Source: JBPEWY01 sp965224095 (GTDB taxonomy: Bacteria; Bacteroidota; Bacteroidia; Flavobacteriales; Flavobacteriaceae). From it: a stretch of DNA of 64,000 bases. The stretch is from the NCBI GenBank assembly GCA_965224095.1, contig OZ245039.1, positions 1,922,001 to 1,986,000 of the forward strand, given 5' to 3'. Shown here in pieces: positions 45,299 to 53,825 of the stretch; positions within the stretch are counted from its first letter, which is position 1; every line of letters begins with the position of its first letter. Under the pieces are notes generated by a model, which searched no databases, was not told where the DNA came from, and saw nothing but the letters and a program-made list of their open reading frames with translations. The position numbers and the translations under genes were made by a program.

Positions 45299-46657
45299 CT
45301 ATCGTTTCCCCGGTGTAAAATTGTCCGGGGCATTTTTAGGCATCTTTATTGTTCCCTCCATTCCGCTGTCGTTCCAAACATCCCACTCTGAAAACACGTA
45401 CATTGAATTTCCTTTATTTACATTTGTTTTTCTATTAGCGCGTCCGTCTTCAAACTCATGATTCGTTCCTGAGCCATCTTCACCCGGAACGCCAAAAACA
45501 TCTATTACTTTTCCAAACGGGTCTACCAGCTCCAGGTTATCATCTCCATTAGAATCCGCCGGACCTCCGGCAGATACCGAAAGGTCCGGAGAAAATCCAA
45601 ACACTAACTCAAACTCAACCGCATTCGGTGAAATTGTAAATGTTTTTCCCGCTCTTATTAAATGGCCCGTTAAATCAATTGAAGTATTGGATACAGTATT
45701 GTTATTTGTATACCGCTTTATTTGCCATCCGTCTAAAGCAATATCGTTCTCCCCCGCATTAAACAGTTCAATAAACCTCGCTTTACTGTTATTATTCGGA
45801 TCGGCCAGTTCCGAAAAGAAAACTCTGTCTGAGGTAACTTCAACCGGTAATCGCGTACATCGGGGTAAGCTGAAATTAACATCTTTAGCTTCATTAATAA
45901 CCAGATAATATGTTTTATTATCTTTTAACAAAACCCCTGTAACACTTCCATGATCTTTCGGAAATACATCTTCACGGAAGGAAGAATACCCGCTATTTAC
46001 AATCTTTACTTCACTCCCCTTACAATCGGTTAGTGTAAGCAATTTTTCTTTTGCTGTTTCGGCAAAGGTAGTTCCCATCTCTTCAGGAATAAGTTCTACA
46101 TTATTTAAACGGATTCGCGTATTAATCAAAGTATCGGTCAAATCGTTTATTGAAATGTCCCTTGGTATTATTGGGTTTATCTCTTCACAAGACACTGACA
46201 AATGTTGAAAAGTATTTAACGCCGGTAGTCTCCCTACCGAAGTTTTATCAAACACTTTAAACGCTCCTCCCAGTGTATAGCCTCCGTGATTTTTACCCAA
46301 GTAAAGGCCTTTTAGCCTTATCAGTATTTTTCTCCCAACCGGATAAAACAAATAACTGCTAAAGACATCTGTTTTTATTTGAAAGCCTGTAGACGGATTT
46401 TGGAGTTTGTCCTGAATGTATAAACTCCCAAAAATATTTTCATCCCTGTCTGACGAGATAACATATCCTTCCACGATCCATTCTTCCTGTATCTGAACGG
46501 GGTTTCCGGAAAACAAATTTTTTACCTCCTGCATCGTAATGTTAGCTGTTTGTTGCTTTTCGCAGATCGTCGGGATTTCGGAATCACCTCTAATACAAGC
46601 ACCCATAACTGAACATCCTACCGCGAATAACCATTTTAAATATTTCTTTCCATTCAT
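45299..46657 (-). CDS. DUF5689 / lamin-tail domain lipoprotein
   Basis: A 452-aa protein with a lipoprotein-like signal (SVMGAC, Cys near 21). Residues about 35-270 match the DUF5689 pattern (ITMQEVKNLFSGNPVQIQEE, WIVEGYVISSDRDENIFGSL), an OB-fold-like domain. Residues about 290-430 form a lamin-tail domain (VFFSELADPNNNSKARFIEL, LDGWQIKRYTNNN). Such proteins usually sit next to TonB receptors and nucleases in Bacteroidota. It starts one base after the stop of the receptor gene on the same strand, so the two are an operon and the lipoprotein may bind the substrate at the surface. Confidence 0.87.
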   Translation of the reverse strand: MNGKKYLKWLFAVGCSVMGACIRGDSEIPTICEKQQTANITMQEVKNLFSGNPVQIQEEWIVEGYVISSDRDENIFGSLYIQDKLQNPSTGFQIKTDVFSSYLFYPVGRKILIRLKGLYLGKNHGGYTLGGAFKVFDKTSVGRLPALNTFQHLSVSCEEINPIIPRDISINDLTDTLINTRIRLNNVELIPEEMGTTFAETAKEKLLTLTDCKGSEVKIVNSGYSSFREDVFPKDHGSVTGVLLKDNKTYYLVINEAKDVNFSLPRCTRLPVEVTSDRVFFSELADPNNNSKARFIELFNAGENDIALDGWQIKRYTNNNTVSNTSIDLTGHLIRAGKTFTISPNAVEFELVFGFSPDLSVSAGGPADSNGDDNLELVDPFGKVIDVFGVPGEDGSGTNHEFEDGRANRKTNVNKGNSMYVFSEWDVWNDSGMEGTIKMPKNAPDNFTPGKR

Positions 46658-46658
46658 C

Positions 46659-49391
46659 TTAAAAACTAACTGCCAAATTCATAAAAAAAGTTCTCCCATA
46701 GCTGTACCAGTATTTAGGTCCGAACGAGGGGTTTCCTCTGGAATAATCATCCCGTAATTGCCTGTAATTTCCATTCCGGTTTTGTTCGTAACCTCCGGTC
46801 CGGTATACTTCATCAAAAACATTGTTAATCCCCACAAAAAAACTGATATATGTGTTTTTAAAAATCCAGGATTTACCTCCGGTAATATTCAAAAAATACA
46901 TTGTATCCAGTGAGTTTTGGCGTAACAGTTTATCCGCTTGTTCCGGCCGAGTATCCGGAAAGGATTGTCCATTCTCAGGGTCCAGAAAAAAACTGGAGGT
47001 TCGGTTAACAAAAGAAATACCCGGGTAATTATCGGTTAGATAATTAAGGGTAGTTCCCACTCTCCAATATTCAGGAGCTCTGTATTCCACACCTAATGAA
47101 TGGGCCTGCTGCGGACCCCCGGGCAATCGATAACCGGATACTTTGGATTTTTCCGGTGCTGTAGTTGTTTGTTCCTGTATTACACCATGTGAATCCAGCT
47201 TGTCAAAATTTAAGACGATTTGGGGATCGCTGTCATATATATACGATCCCACTGCTGAAACCCAGGATAGTTTTACATCTGGTGAAACCTGATATTCCAA
47301 CCCTAATTCAATTCCCTTATATTTTTTGTTTAATCCGCTAACGATTTCTCGGGCAAAGCCCGATCCATGTCCGGAGTCGGTATAAAAGAAATTTACATCC
47401 GTCGTATTTTTAACAGTGGTGTAATATCCGGTTAGCCTTCCTTTGATTTCAGGAAGTCGGATAAAGTAATTCCCTTCCCACCCCCAAACGGTCTCATGTG
47501 TAAGATTTGGGACTATCTCATTGCTTTCTCTCGGGTTTATAAAACTGTTTTTGAGTAGTGGCGCCCTTTGCATTTTAAGTGCGTGTATTTCCAGCCAGTG
47601 TTTTCCATTCAATTGAAATCGAAGTCCGCACTTTAGCCCGGTCAGGTTAAAGTTGATCCTTTCCCCCTTTCCCATTGAATTGTCTTTAAACCGTTCGTTT
47701 TGAAACCGCCCTTCCCTTTGGTAGTTTAAACCTGTATATACAGCCGATGTAAATGCTTGCCATTTTCCTTTTTTCCAATGTAACTGCACAAAAGCATTGG
47801 CTTCATTTCCGTAAAGGTTATAGTGATAGGCAAACAAGTCATTTTGCCCCTTCGTATCCTTTCCAGTAATATCATTCCGGGTTTTGGTAAAAGGGTCGGT
47901 ATCGGTATGAAAATCAGCTCCTAATAAATCCTGAATCTGCGCATAGTTATCTGAATTAAGTTTGCGCCAAAAGCCATTAAAATCTACGCTCCACACATTG
48001 GAAAGCGTAAGATTTCCATGAGCATGGATGATCCATTGTTTATCTTTAACGACATCGTTATATAACAAATAAGCGGCTTTCCCTCCGAGCTCAGGATTGG
48101 CATTTACGCCGTACAATTGTTTCCATGGAAGTTGCGGATTCGCTGTAAACGCTTCCCGATCCTGATTTGCGCTTTCAAAATTTGCTGAAGGCCTTCCGTT
48201 AATATAAAAACTTGGCAAATACCTGTAATAATCGGGAAGGGGATTCGGAGCATTATAATATCCTATCCTGCTATTTGTAACAGCTCCGAACTGATATGCA
48301 GCTCCCAGGTTATATGAAAAAGTATCTGTGTGGCGATACATGTTCAGTAAAAAAATGGGTTCACGAATTGTTCGAATACGTGAGCTTCTTTTACGGCCTC
48401 CCTGTATGCCCCAATAAGGGTTATAAGTACTTCCCATCAACTTATATACCTCTTCCGTGACAGGAGCTGAACGACCGCGACGAACAGATGATAACATTCC
48501 TGTACAATTCAGGCTATACTTGTTATTTATGCGGTATTCGCCAGATGCAAATAGGGCGTAAGCATCATAAAGCGTTCCATCGGTATACCCTTCCTTTGCC
48601 CATCGGCGGGAAGCAGAAACTGAATATCGGAACTGTTTTTTGATTCCCCCGTTATAGGTAGCCATTATTCTGGAATAATACGATCGGTTTGAACGGGAAA
48701 ATGATAATCGTAGACCTCTTCTATATTGAGAAGCGCGTGTAGAGATCGTGGTAGTTCCTCCAGGTGCTCCGAAGGTATCGCTATTGGCAGCCAGCCCGTG
48801 TATATACTCCTGATTCTTCATTACATCGTTTAACCCTCCCCAATTATTCCAATCCGCCTTTCCGTTGAATAGTTTGTTCATAGGCACACCGTTGATAACT
48901 ACTTTACGCGCTCTTGCATCGTATCCTCGTATTCGGAAAAATGCCTGGCCGAAATCAAATGCCGCACGGTTTACAAAAACGTCCCGTACCGCAGCTAACA
49001 GGCTTGGGGTGAAGTCAGCAGATGTATCAGTCTCCAGATCATTTTCCGAAAGACTGATTACATTACTTATTTGATCTACAGGCCAGGATTCTTCCATTGT
49101 AATTATCCCCAATTCCAATACTGAACCTTCCACCACATGTACTTTAAAACTCCGGTCGGAATATGCTATATGATGACTTTTTAAAGTATACCATCCCGGT
49201 GTGAGATTTTCAATCACGAAGTGCCCGTTGCCATCGGTAGTGGCCTGCACATCCGATTCCTCCAACACAATGTTAACCTCCGAAATCGGCTTGCCACTAA
49301 CGGCTCCTGTAAAGGTTCCCTTTATTTTACCGGACTGTGGCCACAGGCTAAATCCCCATATTAAAAAACTCCAAAATACAATTGGTTTCAT
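46659..49391 (-). CDS. TonB-dependent receptor of the nuclease locus
   Basis: Starting at ATG 49391 (MKPIVFWSFLIWGFSLWPQ, a signal peptide) the receptor is 910 aa. The frame extends 27 codons further, but that part lies upstream of the probable promoter. It has a CarboxypepD_reg-like domain (IKGTFTGAVSGKPISEVNIV), a plug with FFRIRGYDARARKVVINGVP near 155, and a barrel ending YSYGRTFFMNLAVSF. Neighbouring extracellular nucleases suggest that it imports oligonucleotides, nucleosides or a linked phosphate source; this is inference from context. It leads an operon with the DUF5689 lipoprotein and is divergent from the second EEP gene. Confidence 0.92.
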   Translation of the reverse strand: MKPIVFWSFLIWGFSLWPQSGKIKGTFTGAVSGKPISEVNIVLEESDVQATTDGNGHFVIENLTPGWYTLKSHHIAYSDRSFKVHVVEGSVLELGIITMEESWPVDQISNVISLSENDLETDTSADFTPSLLAAVRDVFVNRAAFDFGQAFFRIRGYDARARKVVINGVPMNKLFNGKADWNNWGGLNDVMKNQEYIHGLAANSDTFGAPGGTTTISTRASQYRRGLRLSFSRSNRSYYSRIMATYNGGIKKQFRYSVSASRRWAKEGYTDGTLYDAYALFASGEYRINNKYSLNCTGMLSSVRRGRSAPVTEEVYKLMGSTYNPYWGIQGGRKRSSRIRTIREPIFLLNMYRHTDTFSYNLGAAYQFGAVTNSRIGYYNAPNPLPDYYRYLPSFYINGRPSANFESANQDREAFTANPQLPWKQLYGVNANPELGGKAAYLLYNDVVKDKQWIIHAHGNLTLSNVWSVDFNGFWRKLNSDNYAQIQDLLGADFHTDTDPFTKTRNDITGKDTKGQNDLFAYHYNLYGNEANAFVQLHWKKGKWQAFTSAVYTGLNYQREGRFQNERFKDNSMGKGERINFNLTGLKCGLRFQLNGKHWLEIHALKMQRAPLLKNSFINPRESNEIVPNLTHETVWGWEGNYFIRLPEIKGRLTGYYTTVKNTTDVNFFYTDSGHGSGFAREIVSGLNKKYKGIELGLEYQVSPDVKLSWVSAVGSYIYDSDPQIVLNFDKLDSHGVIQEQTTTAPEKSKVSGYRLPGGPQQAHSLGVEYRAPEYWRVGTTLNYLTDNYPGISFVNRTSSFFLDPENGQSFPDTRPEQADKLLRQNSLDTMYFLNITGGKSWIFKNTYISFFVGINNVFDEVYRTGGYEQNRNGNYRQLRDDYSRGNPSFGPKYWYSYGRTFFMNLAVSF

Positions 49392-49437
49392 GAACACATA
49401 AACAATAACCAAACAATGAAAAGGAGGATAATTCCTA

Positions 49438-49445
49438 CAAATATA
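49438..49445 (-). promoter_or_regulatory. Candidate -7 promoter element of the receptor/DUF5689 operon
   Basis: On the minus strand this is TATATTTG, matching TAnnTTTG, 47 bases upstream of the ATG at 49391. Its position downstream of the longest possible start (49472) is what decides for the ATG at 49391. Confidence 0.5.
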
Positions 49446-49495
49446 TATATTTTCGTAAGAATAAACACACAAATAGATAAAATTTTAGAAGCATT

Positions 49496-50554
49496 ATGAA
49501 AACAATATTATTTCAGTTTTTTGTTAAATACCTGATACTGCTTTCCTGTTCCAGTGTTTTTGCACAGCATAAAAAGCCCTATCGCATTCGTACAATTGCT
49601 TTTTATAATGTGGAAAACCTCTTTGATACCAAAAACGACTCGCTCACTTTCGACGATCAACGGACTCCCCTGGGGAAATACAGGTGGACCCCTGACGCTT
49701 ATCGTCAAAAAATTAAGCATATAAGTCAGGTTATTTCCGGAATCGGTGCTGCTATAACCGGATCTTCTCCGGATATCATAGGGCTGGCTGAAATTGAAAA
49801 TCGATCGGTGCTGGACGATCTTATTCATTCTTTACAATTAACCCCTGTAGAATATGGAATAGTTCATTTTGATTCGCCGGATGAAAGAGGGATTGATGTG
49901 GCATTGCTCTATAAAAAATCGGTTTTTACACCGATTGCGTTTAGCAAACATCCGCTTCTTCTTTTCAACAGTTCGGGATACCGGGATTATACACGCGATC
50001 AACTCCTCGTGTTTGGTATGCTGGACAACGAAGAGTTCTATTTTATAGTTAACCACTGGCCTTCCAGAAGTGGTGGAGCTACCAAAAGTGCTTATAAACG
50101 CCTGGTCGCTGCTGCACTCACCAAACAACTTATCGATTCTATACAGCGCGACGATCCGGAAGCACGTATTATTGCTATGGGCGATTTCAATGACAATCCG
50201 GATAACCGAAGTTTTAAACAGGTACTTAAAACCAAAGGGGTTAACGACTCAATAGCTAAAACAGGCTTATTTAATCCCATGGAAGCTATGTATAAAAAAG
50301 GAATTGGCACCCTGGCTCACCGGGATCAATGGGGGTTATTCGATCAGCTGTTCTTTACCGGGAATTTACTGAATTCAAAAAGATATACCTACAGATACTG
50401 GAAAGCCGGTATTTACGTAAAACCATTTATGACCATACATTCCGGGCCTTACAAAGGCTATCCCTTCAGGAGTTATGAAAAGGGTAATTACACCGCGGGA
50501 TACAGTGATCATTTCCCGGTGTATCTGTTTTTAGTAAAGGAAATTCTCAATTAA
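49496..50554 (+). CDS. Secreted endonuclease/exonuclease/phosphatase family protein
   Basis: A 352-aa protein with a signal peptide (first ~23 residues, SSVFAQ). The EEP fold is shown by IRTIAFYNVENLFDTKND (Asn of the active site), IIGLAEIENRSVLDDLI (metal-binding Glu), NHWPSRSGGATKSAYKR (His), IIAMGDFNDNPDNRSF (Asp-Asn) and AGYSDHFPVYLFL (Asp-His). Members of this type act as secreted nucleases or phosphodiesterases. It is divergent from the TonB receptor and follows the theme of the 40560-45164 protein, but lacks a T9SS signal, so it may be periplasmic. Confidence 0.9.
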   Translation: MKTILFQFFVKYLILLSCSSVFAQHKKPYRIRTIAFYNVENLFDTKNDSLTFDDQRTPLGKYRWTPDAYRQKIKHISQVISGIGAAITGSSPDIIGLAEIENRSVLDDLIHSLQLTPVEYGIVHFDSPDERGIDVALLYKKSVFTPIAFSKHPLLLFNSSGYRDYTRDQLLVFGMLDNEEFYFIVNHWPSRSGGATKSAYKRLVAAALTKQLIDSIQRDDPEARIIAMGDFNDNPDNRSFKQVLKTKGVNDSIAKTGLFNPMEAMYKKGIGTLAHRDQWGLFDQLFFTGNLLNSKRYTYRYWKAGIYVKPFMTIHSGPYKGYPFRSYEKGNYTAGYSDHFPVYLFLVKEILN

Positions 50555-50650
50555 TTAGGTAACTAATCCTTATTAAAAATGTATGTAGCGCATTTCTTGA
50601 GATTTAAGAAGAATAATTTTAAAATCATTATTTATGTAATATTTTTTTTA

Positions 50651-50658
50651 TATGTTTG
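50651..50658 (+). promoter_or_regulatory. Candidate -7 promoter element of the second RHS gene set
   Basis: TATGTTTG matches TAnnTTTG and lies 98 bases before the ATG at 50757, implying a leader of about 90 bases that would contain the hairpin at 50690-50709. Confidence 0.5.
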
Positions 50659-50689
50659 TGTGTATTTACTTTATTTATTATATATAATG

Positions 50690-50709
50690 ACTCTTAAGGT
50701 CCTAAGAGT
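50690..50709 (+). promoter_or_regulatory. Leader hairpin before the second RHS gene set
   Basis: ACTCTTA and TAAGAGT pair perfectly over 7 bases around AGGTCC. The structure falls between the candidate promoter and the start at 50757. It could also be a protein-binding palindrome. Confidence 0.35.
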
Positions 50710-50756
50710 TATTTAGTTGTTTTTCTATTAATTAAAGATATAAACTTTACACTTGT

Positions 50757-53700
50757 ATGGAAAAAATCTTCACTAGTTTAAAATCCTGTTTATTTATATG
50801 TACCATCCTTATAGCAACAAATACCCGGGGCCAAGATTATTACGGAAACAATCTTGATTCCGAAATATATGTGGCTTCGCAAGCTGTGGGAAACCCAACC
50901 GCTCAGCCTCCTGATATTGCTTCTTTCCAAAAAGTAAATTTTGTACCCGTTAGCAATTATACGGGCCGGGCCAATATTACCATCCCTATTTATGAAATAT
51001 CCGCAGGAGAGATGACAGTGCCCATTTCTTTATCATACAATACTTCCGGAGTTAAGGTAGCTGATATGGCATCTAGCGTAGGGCTTGGCTGGAATTTAAA
51101 TGCAACAGGAGTACTTTCACGTATGGTTCGCGGAATGGACGATTTTCATCGCCCACATAAAGCCAACAGCCCTTCTCCATTTATGACGCCCTCAGGATGG
51201 CTGGGATATACCAATGCAACCTTTACCATGCATACACTTAACCGGTACAACGATGCGCAACCTGACCTATTTGTAGCAAATGCCCCTGGCCTTTTAACTA
51301 AATATATCCACAAAAAACAATATAAAACAAACACCAACGGTACCGTTTCTCTTATCTCCACCAATCTTCCGGATGTGTTAACCCTAAGCCAGGACGGCAG
51401 TATCATTAATGAAACCAAAACAGGTGAATCTACCTGGGGTTTTGATAATGTTGAGATTATCAATATCAGTGGTATTGTTTACAATTTTTCGTCAAAGATA
51501 ATCTCTTATCAAAAAAGTGCTCTAAGCGGAGGAGGCTCCCGATATAAGTTCGAATCTCATATGTTGGACAGCATGTACGATCCTTCCAGTAACCAGACTA
51601 TTACTTTCGAATACGAAGAGTATACCGTTGATTTTTATGATTTAATGCCTCCCGGTATTACCAAGTACGGTACGGGGAATAGCATTAACATTAGCGGAGA
51701 CGGCTCTTCTTATACAAAATATCACATTAACCAACGCTTAAAAAAAATAATATTTGATAAAGGATCGGTTGAATTTATATACGGTTTAAACCGTTTGGAC
51801 AATCCCGATGAAAAAGCTTTGACTGAAATCAAAGTGGTTGATCATAATAACAATCTCATAAAACATTATAAACTCAGCTATACCTATTTTCAAACGCCCA
51901 TTCACAGTGGTACTCCTCAAAGTAAGCGGTTACGGTTGGATAGGGTATATGAAGTAGATTCTGCATTAAACGAACTCCCCGGCTATACTTTTGCTTATAA
52001 TACATCGATAATTATGCCGCCCCGGGATTCGTACGCCCATGATTTTCTGGGGTATAACAATGGTTCTTATAATGCCGGCCTTTCTAATCCTACCCCGCAA
52101 TTTTATTTTAAAGATAACTATATATCTCCCTTTAACAATTCCGGTTCCATTCAACTTACCGGGAACTTCTCTCTGGAAGCCAATGCAAATTATGCCCAGG
52201 CCTATAGTCTGACTCGAATTACCTACCCGACAAACGGATATAGTGCATACGAATACGAGTTAAATGAATATAGCGATTCGGGGAATACCAGGAAGGGAGG
52301 AGGAATACGGATAAAATCGCAAAAAATAGTAGACGAATACAATAACGAGCAGATCCTGGATTACAGTTATGGGCCCGGTTATATAGCAAAGATGCCTGTT
52401 TATTCAATTATCAAAGGAGCTCCGGCCAATGGAACGGAGACCACCTTAAGCCAGCTTACCGGTAAAATGACCATACATACCTTTCTTACCCCTCAATCTC
52501 AGGTAGAATTCACCCAGGGGGCTTTTGTTGGATACTACAATGTAACCGTAAAAAACCATATAGATAATGGGAAGGTTACCTACTATTACAGCACCCCGTC
52601 AAGTGATCCTAATTTATACCCAAATATTACCTATGATACTCACAATTTAGATACGCGGGACTGGGTTACACTCAGCCAGCGTTCTTTATGGGTGGATATG
52701 GATTTTTTAAGAGGAAAACCGGTTGCCGAATTTACCTACGACAAAAACAATGTTTTAAAACTTAGCAAAAATTATTATTACACTACAAAAGAATTTTCCA
52801 GCTTCGAGCTACGTTTTTTAAACAGAGCCCCGGATCAGGATAATTGTTATTACGATGATGGTACTTATTCAGAAGCCAATCCCGATTGCGATAGTTATTG
52901 GGAAGATATTAGCATCCCGATTGCCAGAGACCTTTTAACCACTGTAGAAACTATTGACTATCAGCCGGAATACCCTCCCGGAACACAATACCCGGAGGAT
53001 ATGGTTGAGCATATCTATAAAATTATTTCCACTACTAAATATGATAAACAATACCCCTTGGTGGTTTATGAATCAAAATCCACACAGGTTTGTCAGGAGA
53101 AATACCAGGGAGGACAGTCTTGTGCCGATATATATGATGAGTATGGCAATTTTGGAATGTCAAAACAATATAAATATCCCCTCGAGGGAGGAAATACACT
53201 CCAGGAAAATAGTGTCAGCTCCATGCCCTATGCTTCACAATTAATAGCTCTAAATAAAATAAATACTCCTTTAGATATTAATTACGGTGGTGTTCCTCTC
53301 CATGATGAAAAGCATTATTACAATGATTTCAATGGCAAAATTCTTTTGGAAAAAATAGAATTTACCGATTTAAATGGAGCTATATCCGAATCGGAAATCA
53401 TTACCAAAAGAGATTCCAAGGGACGGGTTTTGGAATACAAAACGCGTAGCGGAGATTTTGTAACCCGCTTATATGGATATGATGATCATTACCTCGTAGC
53501 CGAGATTGTAAACAGTACCTGGAATGAAGTTCAAGCTACACTTCCCACATTGAATACCCCTTATAATCAAACCACTATGGAAACCTCATCCTCTATTAGA
53601 AGTTTAATGTATGAACTCCGGGAAGCTCTCCCTCATACCCGAATCACATCCTATACTTATAAACCCCTTGCGGGAATAACCAGCACAACAGACGCTAAGG

Positions 53701-53813
53701 GGTATACCACCTATTACGAATACGACAGTTTTAATCGATTGGAATTCGTAAAAGATGCCGATGGTAACTTAATATCAGAGAATCAATATCACTATAAAAA
53801 CCAACAAAATTAA
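50757..53813 (+). CDS. RHS-system N-terminal protein (separate shell component)
   Basis: A 1018-aa protein with a signal peptide (to about 25, TRGQ). The N-terminal region VSNYTGRANITIPIYEISAG and VADMASSVGLGWNLNATGVL is the characteristic opening of Bacteroidota RHS/YD-repeat proteins. It is followed by beta-rich shell sequence and a few C-terminal YD repeats (YTTYYEYDSFNRLEFVKDAD). There is no RHS core and no toxin tip, and the protein stops 12 bases before the next RHS gene. The pair therefore looks like a split version of the single-chain RHS at 16332, with this chain as the N-terminal half of the shell. Co-assembly is inferred from arrangement. Confidence 0.87.
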   Translation: MEKIFTSLKSCLFICTILIATNTRGQDYYGNNLDSEIYVASQAVGNPTAQPPDIASFQKVNFVPVSNYTGRANITIPIYEISAGEMTVPISLSYNTSGVKVADMASSVGLGWNLNATGVLSRMVRGMDDFHRPHKANSPSPFMTPSGWLGYTNATFTMHTLNRYNDAQPDLFVANAPGLLTKYIHKKQYKTNTNGTVSLISTNLPDVLTLSQDGSIINETKTGESTWGFDNVEIINISGIVYNFSSKIISYQKSALSGGGSRYKFESHMLDSMYDPSSNQTITFEYEEYTVDFYDLMPPGITKYGTGNSINISGDGSSYTKYHINQRLKKIIFDKGSVEFIYGLNRLDNPDEKALTEIKVVDHNNNLIKHYKLSYTYFQTPIHSGTPQSKRLRLDRVYEVDSALNELPGYTFAYNTSIIMPPRDSYAHDFLGYNNGSYNAGLSNPTPQFYFKDNYISPFNNSGSIQLTGNFSLEANANYAQAYSLTRITYPTNGYSAYEYELNEYSDSGNTRKGGGIRIKSQKIVDEYNNEQILDYSYGPGYIAKMPVYSIIKGAPANGTETTLSQLTGKMTIHTFLTPQSQVEFTQGAFVGYYNVTVKNHIDNGKVTYYYSTPSSDPNLYPNITYDTHNLDTRDWVTLSQRSLWVDMDFLRGKPVAEFTYDKNNVLKLSKNYYYTTKEFSSFELRFLNRAPDQDNCYYDDGTYSEANPDCDSYWEDISIPIARDLLTTVETIDYQPEYPPGTQYPEDMVEHIYKIISTTKYDKQYPLVVYESKSTQVCQEKYQGGQSCADIYDEYGNFGMSKQYKYPLEGGNTLQENSVSSMPYASQLIALNKINTPLDINYGGVPLHDEKHYYNDFNGKILLEKIEFTDLNGAISESEIITKRDSKGRVLEYKTRSGDFVTRLYGYDDHYLVAEIVNSTWNEVQATLPTLNTPYNQTTMETSSSIRSLMYELREALPHTRITSYTYKPLAGITSTTDAKGYTTYYEYDSFNRLEFVKDADGNLISENQYHYKNQQN

Positions 53814-53825
53814 AATTACCTGATT

